A stretch of 64,000 bases of DNA from G965222535 sp965222535 (lineage in GTDB: Bacteria > Pseudomonadota > Gammaproteobacteria > HK1): positions 186,001-250,000 of the forward strand of contig OZ244957.1 of assembly GCA_965222535.1 (NCBI GenBank), read 5' to 3'. Below the pieces are notes generated by a model. That model searched no databases and was not told the origin of the DNA. It saw only the letters and a list, made by a program, of their open reading frames with translations. The position numbers and the translations under genes are program-made. Positions 24,601 through 33,033 of the stretch are shown here, one piece after another; the first letter of the stretch is position 1; each line of letters opens with the position of its first letter.

Positions 24601-27600
24601 GGGGTGATCCGCAGCAGCGCCGCCCTCTCCCCCGCCACGACCTATACGCTGGGCGTTACCGCGTCCAACGCCGCCGGCAACCTCACTACTGGCGTTGCGG
24701 TGACGGTAGCGGTTTCGGGGGTGCGCTTCAGTGCCACCGCCAGCGGGCCCTTCGCCCTGCCAACGACCGCTGGGACGGCAGCCGTGGTGGTTGGGACGCT
24801 GGGTGCCATCGAGGCACTGGGCGATCCCATACGCTATACGTTGCTCGACGTCATTGACGCCGCCGGGGCGGACGCCTCCAATAAGCTCGCCGTTGATGCC
24901 ACCAGCGGGGAAGTCCGCTATGTCGGCAGCGGCACCGAGGATACCACCGTCAACGCCAGCTATGCGCTGACGGTACGCGCCGAGGTCGCCGCCAACGCCA
25001 GCACCAACACCGGCCCCGCCAGCGCCAGTGCTACGGTCTTGGTCAACGTTGGCATCTGCGACCGCACCCCGCAAGTGGCAAATGGCATCGTCACCTTAGT
25101 CGGTGCCGCCGACTGCGGGAACGTGAGCACGCAGGACTTGGCAGATGCGGCGGGAACGTTGAATTTGGCCAATATCAACAACATGCTGAACATCACGGCA
25201 TTGCAGCCTTTTGATTTTGCCGGTTTGAGCAAGTTGACCGTTCTCGATCTAAACTCCAATCCCTTGAGTGTTTTGCCCGCCGGGATATTTGACGGCTTGA
25301 GCAGCCTGCAAAGTCTGATTCTTTCGGTCACTTCGATCGCTGACTTGCAAGAAGATGTATTTGCCGACCTGACTGGCCTGTTCGGAATGTTTTTACGCAG
25401 TATGCAGTTGCAGCGCTTACCGCCCAACATATTTGCTGGACTGAACAAGCTGCTCAATCTGCAGCTGAGTGGGAACCCCGGTGCGCCTTTTGCCATCAAC
25501 TACGGGGTAGTGCAGTTGGCCAATGACAATGGAACACCGGCCTTTGCGATCCGCAGCGATTTTGCCGGGCCTGCCGTTGCGGTGGACTACCAACTTTCCG
25601 GCAGTGCTGCGGGCACTATGACGGACAGCGTTACGCTGCTCGGCGGTACCACCAGCGTCTCCTTTAGCGGTGCCAGCGGTCATACCAGCGTTACCCTCAC
25701 CGCGGTCAGTTTTGCAGGAGAGAATTCCGATGGCATTGACCTCCGCTTTGCCGCGGCACCGCTGACCATCGGCGCGCCGCGGTTCACAGAGCCGCAGGGG
25801 TATACGTTTGCGGTCGCATCAAGCAGCGCCAGCGGTGATGTTATCGGCACCGTTACGGCGATCGACCCCGGCGGCAGCGCTGTCATCACTTATGCGCTAA
25901 GCGCCGCTGCCACCGCCCCCTTCACCATTGATAGCACCGGGGTGATCAGCAGCAGCGCCGCCCTCGCCCCCGCTGCAACCTATACACTGGGCGTTACCGC
26001 GACCAACACCGTCAACAACAGCACCACTGGCGTTGCGGTAACGGTAGTGGTTTCGGGGGTGCGCTTCACCGCCAGTGGGCCCTTCGCCCTGCCAGCGACC
26101 GCTGGCAGCGCGGCCGTAGTGCTGGGGACGGTGGTCGCTGTCGATGCATTCGGCAACGATCCGGTAAGCTATGCGCTGCTCACTGCCACTGACACAGCGG
26201 GGGATCCGGCGTCCGACACCTTCACCGTTGATGCCACCAGCGGGGAAGTCCGCTATGCCAGCAGCGGCACCGAAGATGCCACCGTCAACGCCAGCTATGC
26301 GCTGACGGTACGCGCCGAGGTTTCCGCCAACGCCAGCACCAACACCGGTGCCAGTGCCATTGCTACGATCGTGGTCAACGTTGGCATCTGCGACCGCACC
26401 CCGCTAGTGGCAACGGCCATCGTCACCTTAGTCGGTGCCGCCGCCTGCCAGAACGTGAGCGCGCAGGAACTGGCAGGGGCGACGGCGACGGACTCGTTGA
26501 ATTTCTTTAATGTGACTATCCCGGCGTTGCAGCCTTGGGATTTTGCTGGCTTGAGCAACTTGGGATCGCTGTATCTCTCTAACGTCTCGCTCAGCGCTTT
26601 ACCGGCCGGGGTGTTTGCGGATTTGCGCAAGGCTACTTTTATCAATCTCCAATTCAATGCGTTGAGCACTTTGCCGGCCGGGGTGTTTGCCGGCTTGACC
26701 AACCTGCTAATTCTGTATCTCGATGAGAACCAGTTGAACAGCGTGCCGGCCGACGTATTTGCCGATTTGAGTAGCTTGCAGGAACTGGAGCTGGATAGTA
26801 ATAGTTTGAACAGCGTGCCGCCCGACGTATTTGCTGGCTTGAGCAGCTTGCAGCAGCTGCGTTTATCAGATAACCCGTTGAGCAGCTTGCCGGCCGGCGT
26901 GTTTGCCGGCTTGAGTAGCTTGGAGCAATTGCGTCTCCAACGAACCTTGTTGAGCAGCGTGCCGGACACGGTGTTTGGCGGCTTGAGTAGCTTGGAACTC
27001 CTGCATCTCAGTGGCAACAACAAGTTGAGTAGCTTACCCGACGGCGTATTTGCCGATTTGAGCCGCTTGACGTCTCTGAACCTCCAGTCTAACCAGTTGA
27101 GTAGCTTACCCGACGGCGTATTTGGCGGCTTGAGCAGCTTGACGGAACTGCAGTTGCTTGTGAACCCCGGTGCGCCTTTTGCCATCAACTACGGGGTAGT
27201 GCAGGTAGCCAATTCTGCCGCTGAAACGCCGACCTTTGCGATCCGCAGCGATTTTGCCGGGCCTGCCGCTGCAGTCAGCTACCAACTTTCCGGCAGTGCT
27301 GCGGGCGCTATGACGGGCAACGTAACGCTGCCCGCGGGTACCACCAGCGTCTCCTTTAGCGGTACCAGCGGTCATACCAGCGTTACCCTTACCGCGGTCA
27401 GCTTTGTAGGAACTAACATCGATGGCTTTACCGCCAACTTTGCCGCGATACCGCTGACCATCGGCGCGCCGCGGTTCACAGAGCCGCAGGGGTATACGTT
27501 TGCGGTCGCATCAAGCAGCGCCAGCGGTGCCCTTATCGGCACCGTTACGGCGATGGATCCGAACGACAGCAACGTAGTCATCACTTATACGCTAAGCGCC

Positions 27601-30600
27601 GCCACCACCGCCCCCTTCACCCTTGATAGCACCGGGGTGATCCGCAGCAGCGCCGCCCTCTCCCCCGCCACGACCTATACGCTGGGCGTTACCGCGACCA
27701 ACGATACCAACAGCAGCCTCACTACTGGCGTTGCGGTAACGGTAGCGGTTTCGGGGGTGCGCTTCAGTGCCACCGCCAGCGGGCCCTTCGCCCTGCCAAC
27801 GACCGCTGGGACGGCAGCCGTGGTGGTTGGGACGCTGGGTGCCATCGAGGCACTGGGCGATCCCATACGCTATACGTTGCTCGACGTCATTGACGCCGCC
27901 GGGGCGGACGCCTCCAATAAGCTCGCCGTTGACGAAAGCAGCGGGGAAGTCCGCTATGTCGGTAGCGGCACCGAAGACGTTACCGTCAACGCCAGCTATG
28001 CGCTAACGGTACGCGCCGAGGTCGCCGCCAACGCCAGCACCGGCCTTGCCAGCGCCAGTGCTACGGTCTTGGTCGTGGTCAACGTCGGCATCTGCGACCG
28101 CACCCCGCAAGTGGCAAATGGCATCGCCACCTTAGTCGGTGCCGCCGCCTGCGGGAACGTGAGCGCGCAGGCCTTGGCAGATGCGACGGGGAGCCTGGAT
28201 TTACGCAATCAGAGCATCACGGCATTGCAGCCTTGGGATTTTGCCGGCTTGAGTGGGCTGCTCGATCTGTTTCTTAGCAATAGCGATGGCAGTAGTGCTG
28301 ACGAAAAAAACCGATTTAGCAGCTTGCCAGACGGGATATTTGCCGATTTAAGTAGCTTGCAGGAACTGGTGCTGGATAATAATAGTTTGAACAGCGTGCC
28401 GCCCGACGTATTTGGCGGCTTGAGCAGCTTGCAGCGGCTGCGTTTATCAGATAACCCGTTGAGCAGCGTGCCGGCCGGCGTGTTTGCCGGCTTGAGCAGC
28501 GTGCAGGAACTGCGTCTCGAACGAAACCAGTTGAGCAGCGTGCCGGACGCGGTGTTTGGCGGCTTGAGCAACTTGGAAGTTCTGAATCTCAGTAACAACC
28601 AGTTGAGTAGCTTACCCGACGGCGTATTTGCCGATTTGAGCAGCTTGACGTCTCTGAACCTCCAGCTTAACCAGTTGAACCGCTTACCCGACGGCGTATT
28701 TGGCGGCTTGAGCAGCTTGACGGCACTGGAGTTGTTTGGGAACCCCGGTGCGCCTTTTGCCATCAACTACGGGGTAGTGCAGGTGGTTAATTCTGCCGCT
28801 GGAACGCCGACCTTTGCGATCCGCAGCGATTTTGCCGGCCCTGCCGCCGCGGTGAGCTACCAACTTTCCGGCAGTGCTGCGGGCACTATGGCTGACAGCG
28901 TAACGTTGCCCTCGGGTACCACCGGCGTCTCCTTTGGTGCCAGCGGTCATACCAACGTTACCCTCACCGCGGTCAGCTTTGTAGGAACTGACATCAATGG
29001 CTTTACCGCCAACTTTGCCGCGGCTTCGCTGGTGGTTGGCGCGCCGCGGTTCACAGAGCCGCTGTATGTGTTTGAGATCGCGCCAAGCAACGCCAGCGGT
29101 GATGTTATCGGCACCGTTACGGCGATGGATCCGAACGACGACAACGCGCTCATCACTTATACGCTAAGCGCCACCACCCCCCCCTTCACCATTGATAATA
29201 CCGGGGTGATCCGCTACAGCGGTGCTGGCAACGAAATCCCCGGCACCAGCACGGCGCTGAGCGTTACCGCGACCAACGCCACCGACCAAACCACTGGCGT
29301 TGCGGTTACCATAGGGGTTAATGGGGTACGCTTTACCAGCACCACCGCGTTCGCGTTGCCCGCGACCGCTGGCAGCGCGGCCGTAGTGCTGGGGACGGTG
29401 GTCGCTGTCGATGCATTCGGCAACGATCCGGTAAGCTATACGCTGCTCACTGCCACTGACACAGCGGGGGATCCGGCGTCCGACACCTTCACCGTTGATG
29501 CCACCAGCGGGGAAGTACGCTATGTCGGTAGCGGCGGCGAAGACGTTACCCTCAACGCCCGCTATACGCTGATGGTGCGCGCCGACATCGCCGCCAACCC
29601 CAGCACCGGCCCCGCCAGCGCCATTGAAACGGTCGTGGTCAACGTTGGGATCTGCGACCGCACCCCGCAAGTGGTAACGGCCATCGCCACCTTAGTCGGT
29701 GCCGCCGACTGTGCAACGGTGAGTGCGCAGGAACTGGCAGGGGCGGCGGTGCAGTTGAGTTTAGCCAATGGAAACCTCACGGCGCTGCGGCCTTGGGATT
29801 TTGCTGGCTTGAGCAGCCTCACTAAACTTAGATTGGCTGATAATAGATCCTTGGGCGCTTTGCCGGCTGGGGTGTTTGACGGCTTGATCAGCCTGACCGG
29901 TCTGTATCTGCAGCGTACTGCTATAAGCGAGTTGCCGGAAAATGTGTTTGCCGACCTAGTTAGCGTGACCGAAATCGATATAACAGATGCGGATTTAAAC
30001 ACCTTACCGGCGGAGGTGTTTGCCGGCTTGGGCAACCTAACCAATCTGTATCTGTCTGGTAGTAACCCCGGCGCGCCTTTTGCGATCAACTACATGGCAG
30101 TGCAGTTGATGAATGCCAGCGATGGGTTGTCGATGTTTGAGATCAGCAGCGATTTCGCCGGGCCTGCCGCCACGGTGGAAATAGAGTTTTCTGGCGCAGG
30201 CGTTGCGAATGTAACCGCCAGCGTAATACTGGCAGCGGGTACCACCAGTAACAGCCCCTACGGCATCAGCGACGACTATACCACTGTCTCCATAAACAGC
30301 GTTGCCTTTCACGGGACAGTCGCCGGCCTTGAACCCCGCTTCGCCCCACCGCTGGCCCTCGGCACCCCGTTCTTTTCGCAACCGCTATATACCTTTACTC
30401 TTGCCGAGGAGCAAGCCGGACCACGCATGATTGGCACCATCAGCGCCACTGATCCGACCGCTGATACCATCGCCTATGCCATAAGCGGTGCCGCCGCCTC
30501 GCGCTTCAGCATCGACGCCACCAGCGGCGTGCTCAGTTATATCGGCAGCGGTGAGGACTTCGAGAGCACCACCAGCTACACCCTGACGGTGCAGGCAAGC

Positions 30601-33033
30601 GACAGCGGTGGGCTGACCTCGGCTGCGGAGCTTTCGATCATCATCAGCGATGTCGCTGGGACAATGTTTATCGGCGCGCCGTACACCTTCAACCTAGACG
30701 AGAATGTGCCCGGACCATTCGTCCTTGGCAACGTCACGGCGACCGACATCGACCGCGGTGCCATAACCTATAGCTTGAGCGTCAGCCCCGACAGCGATCG
30801 CTTCCGCGTTGACGCCAGCAGTGGGGAGCTCAACTACATCGGCAGCGGTGAGGACTTCGAGGCGCGCTCGGCGGCGTATACCCTGAACGTGCAGGCAGAA
30901 GACGGCAATGCCCTCACTGACGCTGCTGAGGTGATCGTCACCATCGGCGATATCACCGAGAAACCGGTGTTCATCGACGCGCCGTACACCTTCAACCTAG
31001 ACGAGAATGTGCCCGGACCACGCGTCCTTGGCAGCATCTCCGTGGAAGATGCCATGATCGCGGTGAGCTTCGCCCTGATCGCAGATGCTAATAACCGCTT
31101 CAGCATTGATGCCACTAATGGCGCGTTCAGCTACAGCGGCAGCGGCGAGGACTTCGAGAGCAGCACCACCAGCTACACCCTGACGGTGGTTGCGACCGAC
31201 GCTGAGGCGCGCACTGAATCTGCGATGGTAACCGTTACGGTGAACAATGTTGGCGAGGGGCCGGTGTTTGTTCAAACCACTTACCTCTTCAGCATGAATG
31301 AGCTCCAATCCGGCGCGCAAACGGCGATCGCCTTGGGTACGGTTACCGCCAGCGATCCCGACAATGGCGGTGCCGTGATGAGCTACGGCTTAGCCATTGG
31401 CGACCCCGCCCGCTTCAGCGTTGGCACCGACAGCGGCGCGCTCAGCTATGTCGGCAACGGCGAGGACTTCGATGCCAACCCCAGCTTTACCTTGTCGCTG
31501 CAAGCAACGGATAACACCAACCTCGCCGCCGCAGCGACAGTAACCATCACGATCAACGATATTACCACCGCCCGCAGCGAGATGGCGGGCAAGGTCTTAG
31601 CTCAAGTCAGCAGCAATATCGCCAACAACGCTGCAAATGTGTTCAGCGCGCAACTTGGCGGCGGTGGTGGCAGCGGCGGGGTATCGGGCACAGGCCTGCA
31701 ACTTCAGATCTCCGGCTATGCGCTGGATAAGCGACAGTACAGCCACTTGACGCGCTGGATGAAGGGCGATTATTGGCGCAGCACGGGCGGTTGGAACGGC
31801 AAAGAGCGCGCGTTCTCGCTGACCGATCTGGGGCTCGATCTGAATCAGTTGGATGGTAAATGGAAGCAATTCAAAAACAAGCTGTGGAGCAACTCCTCAT
31901 TCCAGCTCTCACTGGGGGCGACGGAAGGCAAGCCACGCAACGGGCTGGAAGGCTGGAGCGTCTGGGGACGCGGAAGCATCAGCGGAGACTTGCGCATTGA
32001 GGACGGCATCAGGTCCGGCGGGAAAAGTCGAACTGGCTTCCTTGGCTTGGATTATCAGGCCAACGACAGCCTGTTGCTCGGCGTGGCGCTGTCCCACAGC
32101 CGCAGCGATGGGTATTCGGAGATGGTAGCGGATGGTGCCAATCGCACCGATATTGAGAGTACATTAAATGCCGCCTTCCCATACCTGCGCTGGAGCCCGC
32201 TAGAGGGGTATCATATTTGGGGTGCGCTGGGACACGGTAGCGGCGAGGTTGAGATCAAAGATGCGAATGGCGCAGTCGAAACCGATATTGAGATGAACGC
32301 GCTGGCATTCGGTACCGAGCGCCACCTGACATTGGTCGGGAAAACGCAACTGGCGTTCAAAGCGGATGGCTTCGTGGTACACCTCAAATCGGATGAGCGC
32401 CTTGGCTTAGATGCCACCGATTCTCAATCGCGGCGGCTGCGGGCATCGTTTTCGCTGAACCGCGTGCAACGCTGGTCGCCCCACCGCAATACCCATTTGT
32501 TTGGTGGCATAGAGATGGGTGCTCGCATTGATGGCGGCGATGTGCTCCACGGTCAAGGGTTGGATATGAGCGCGAACGTTGGCTTCAACAACCCCGATAT
32601 GGGCTTAGAGGCGAAGTCGCTGGCACGCATCCTAGTAGCGCACACTAGGGATTACAACGATTGGGGGCTGGATGTAACGCTGCGCTTCAAGCAGCCGGCG
32701 CAGCCGCAAGGCCGCGGGTTAACGTTGACCTTGAAACCCGGCTGGGGGCAAACGGCGGACAATATTGACAGCCTATGGAAGAGCGGCATTAGCAGCCTAA
32801 GTCGCTCCACCACGGCTAGGCGTAGCATGATCCCCGACCGCACCCAATTCCTGCTGCGTTACGGCCTGTACCACGGCGGTGCTTTGTGGTCGCCGTTCGC
32901 CGAAGCGGGGATGAAGCAGGATGCGCTGGGCGTGCTGAAGCTGGGTCTGCAAGTAGATGCCACGCGCCTACGGGTTTCGCTGTCTGGTGATCAGGATCGC
33001 GTCATCGGCATAAAAGCCGTGCTTGGCTTCTGA
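21622..33033 (+). CDS. Giant autotransporter with leucine-rich-repeat and cadherin-like modules
   Basis: 3803 residues, probably the largest surface protein of the cell. A 47-residue signal (ends PPASA) follows an ATG with AGGA upstream; ATGs at 21655 and 21670 are alternatives. The passenger has six LRR blocks (about residues 207-297, 660-833, 1190-1287, 1630-1848, 2192-2375, 2708-2818). The LRR unit is 24 residues of the form L-x-x-L-x-L-x-x-N-x-L-x-x-LP-x-GVF-x-GL. Each block is headed by a Cys motif (GICDRTPQV, then a second Cys about 20 residues on) and closed by GAPFAINYGVVQ. Between blocks lie cadherin/Ig-like modules beginning PRFTEPQGYTFAV. Residues about 2917-3320 are four cadherin-like repeats (YTFNLDENVPGP, IGSGEDFE). 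Residues about 3440-3803 are an autotransporter barrel (WSVWGRGSISGDL... ending VLGF). A protein-protein adhesion role is inferred. Confidence 0.88.
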   Translation: MLTFDLRGFWLMNPLAMNKLKSAPGCRRALVLIGLALLLCAPPASAQLSFNATDYTFRLAARTGLADTFHLGAVTASGANTFTYSLISNPTGKFSIAAANGALHYIGGVREDVTDTPSYALTVRATTGVLSIDTDVTVLIGICDRTSAAYNLISDAAGFVSIDDAAQNNDIPCHRITLELLNETEDNGNFGLNFMRDSGAPPFSLAAGDFDGLPLVKEIYAAGDDLEGIAAGALDGLSNLRFLILSNTSLTGAGLSPAAFSGLSTLESLNLSGSTLDVLPSGIFAGLSTLVHLDLTDTPGAPFAIDLSLAQLADAADGSGSPRFEVRSSVAGPAATVTYRLSGGGAGVADVTASVLLPAGATRSSPFATSFAHPTVTLTGVTFPAIIYTDDTGYTGFEGFTAAFAATSLTINAPRFTEPQGYTFAVAPDSASGDVIGTVTAIVPNDSSAVITYALSAAANVPFTIDSAGVISSSSGTGNETPGTSVVLSVTATNEGNKLSAGASVTVLVSGLKFTASGPFTLPATAGPAAVVVGALVATDAFSIDPIRYTLLSVNDAAGALANDTFAVDESSGEVRYVGSGGEDVTLNASYALTVRATTTGTAATEATVLVSVGICDRTPQVAVAIATLATGAAACQNVSAQELAGVSGTFDLSDSANMLNITALQPGDFAGLGSLTTLNMQGSSLLSVLPAGVFSGLSSLTDLYLAAPLDNLTAGVLSDLSSLTAFLLNSTQLDALPAGMFAGLSTLEFINLGSNTQLSSVPPGLFGGLSKLTSLYLVNNRFSSVPDGLFDGLSSLTTLDLRDSPNLSSLPAGVFDGLSALSTLRLNGSGVAPYAINYGIVQVADDNGAPAFAIRSDFAGPPAAVSYSLSGGGAGAMTGSITLSAGTTSVSFSGTSGYTEVTLTGVTIPGLTVVAGLDAGFDGFTANFAAAPLTIDAPRFTEPQGYTFAVASSSASGALIGTVTAMDPTGSNVVITYTLSAAANAPFTLDSTGVIRSSAALSPATTYTLGVTASNAAGNLTTGVAVTVAVSGVRFSATASGPFALPTTAGTAAVVVGTLGAIEALGDPIRYTLLDVIDAAGADASNKLAVDATSGEVRYVGSGTEDTTVNASYALTVRAEVAANASTNTGPASASATVLVNVGICDRTPQVANGIVTLVGAADCGNVSTQDLADAAGTLNLANINNMLNITALQPFDFAGLSKLTVLDLNSNPLSVLPAGIFDGLSSLQSLILSVTSIADLQEDVFADLTGLFGMFLRSMQLQRLPPNIFAGLNKLLNLQLSGNPGAPFAINYGVVQLANDNGTPAFAIRSDFAGPAVAVDYQLSGSAAGTMTDSVTLLGGTTSVSFSGASGHTSVTLTAVSFAGENSDGIDLRFAAAPLTIGAPRFTEPQGYTFAVASSSASGDVIGTVTAIDPGGSAVITYALSAAATAPFTIDSTGVISSSAALAPAATYTLGVTATNTVNNSTTGVAVTVVVSGVRFTASGPFALPATAGSAAVVLGTVVAVDAFGNDPVSYALLTATDTAGDPASDTFTVDATSGEVRYASSGTEDATVNASYALTVRAEVSANASTNTGASAIATIVVNVGICDRTPLVATAIVTLVGAAACQNVSAQELAGATATDSLNFFNVTIPALQPWDFAGLSNLGSLYLSNVSLSALPAGVFADLRKATFINLQFNALSTLPAGVFAGLTNLLILYLDENQLNSVPADVFADLSSLQELELDSNSLNSVPPDVFAGLSSLQQLRLSDNPLSSLPAGVFAGLSSLEQLRLQRTLLSSVPDTVFGGLSSLELLHLSGNNKLSSLPDGVFADLSRLTSLNLQSNQLSSLPDGVFGGLSSLTELQLLVNPGAPFAINYGVVQVANSAAETPTFAIRSDFAGPAAAVSYQLSGSAAGAMTGNVTLPAGTTSVSFSGTSGHTSVTLTAVSFVGTNIDGFTANFAAIPLTIGAPRFTEPQGYTFAVASSSASGALIGTVTAMDPNDSNVVITYTLSAATTAPFTLDSTGVIRSSAALSPATTYTLGVTATNDTNSSLTTGVAVTVAVSGVRFSATASGPFALPTTAGTAAVVVGTLGAIEALGDPIRYTLLDVIDAAGADASNKLAVDESSGEVRYVGSGTEDVTVNASYALTVRAEVAANASTGLASASATVLVVVNVGICDRTPQVANGIATLVGAAACGNVSAQALADATGSLDLRNQSITALQPWDFAGLSGLLDLFLSNSDGSSADEKNRFSSLPDGIFADLSSLQELVLDNNSLNSVPPDVFGGLSSLQRLRLSDNPLSSVPAGVFAGLSSVQELRLERNQLSSVPDAVFGGLSNLEVLNLSNNQLSSLPDGVFADLSSLTSLNLQLNQLNRLPDGVFGGLSSLTALELFGNPGAPFAINYGVVQVVNSAAGTPTFAIRSDFAGPAAAVSYQLSGSAAGTMADSVTLPSGTTGVSFGASGHTNVTLTAVSFVGTDINGFTANFAAASLVVGAPRFTEPLYVFEIAPSNASGDVIGTVTAMDPNDDNALITYTLSATTPPFTIDNTGVIRYSGAGNEIPGTSTALSVTATNATDQTTGVAVTIGVNGVRFTSTTAFALPATAGSAAVVLGTVVAVDAFGNDPVSYTLLTATDTAGDPASDTFTVDATSGEVRYVGSGGEDVTLNARYTLMVRADIAANPSTGPASAIETVVVNVGICDRTPQVVTAIATLVGAADCATVSAQELAGAAVQLSLANGNLTALRPWDFAGLSSLTKLRLADNRSLGALPAGVFDGLISLTGLYLQRTAISELPENVFADLVSVTEIDITDADLNTLPAEVFAGLGNLTNLYLSGSNPGAPFAINYMAVQLMNASDGLSMFEISSDFAGPAATVEIEFSGAGVANVTASVILAAGTTSNSPYGISDDYTTVSINSVAFHGTVAGLEPRFAPPLALGTPFFSQPLYTFTLAEEQAGPRMIGTISATDPTADTIAYAISGAAASRFSIDATSGVLSYIGSGEDFESTTSYTLTVQASDSGGLTSAAELSIIISDVAGTMFIGAPYTFNLDENVPGPFVLGNVTATDIDRGAITYSLSVSPDSDRFRVDASSGELNYIGSGEDFEARSAAYTLNVQAEDGNALTDAAEVIVTIGDITEKPVFIDAPYTFNLDENVPGPRVLGSISVEDAMIAVSFALIADANNRFSIDATNGAFSYSGSGEDFESSTTSYTLTVVATDAEARTESAMVTVTVNNVGEGPVFVQTTYLFSMNELQSGAQTAIALGTVTASDPDNGGAVMSYGLAIGDPARFSVGTDSGALSYVGNGEDFDANPSFTLSLQATDNTNLAAAATVTITINDITTARSEMAGKVLAQVSSNIANNAANVFSAQLGGGGGSGGVSGTGLQLQISGYALDKRQYSHLTRWMKGDYWRSTGGWNGKERAFSLTDLGLDLNQLDGKWKQFKNKLWSNSSFQLSLGATEGKPRNGLEGWSVWGRGSISGDLRIEDGIRSGGKSRTGFLGLDYQANDSLLLGVALSHSRSDGYSEMVADGANRTDIESTLNAAFPYLRWSPLEGYHIWGALGHGSGEVEIKDANGAVETDIEMNALAFGTERHLTLVGKTQLAFKADGFVVHLKSDERLGLDATDSQSRRLRASFSLNRVQRWSPHRNTHLFGGIEMGARIDGGDVLHGQGLDMSANVGFNNPDMGLEAKSLARILVAHTRDYNDWGLDVTLRFKQPAQPQGRGLTLTLKPGWGQTADNIDSLWKSGISSLSRSTTARRSMIPDRTQFLLRYGLYHGGALWSPFAEAGMKQDALGVLKLGLQVDATRLRVSLSGDQDRVIGIKAVLGF
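24703..24896 (+). repeat. Internal duplication, copy A (copy B at 27739-27932)
   Basis: About 194 bases inside the autotransporter gene appear identical to 27739-27932, 3036 bases further on. A second pair, 26095-26249 and 29362-29516, differs at only one position that I can see. Surrounding modules are more diverged, so these tracts look like recent recombination or gene conversion. Confidence 0.8.

Noticed and set aside
21622..33033. Many long open frames on the minus strand opposite the autotransporter gene
   Set aside because: They mirror the G/C-biased third positions and repeats of the real gene, have no ribosome sites and resemble each other only because the modules repeat.
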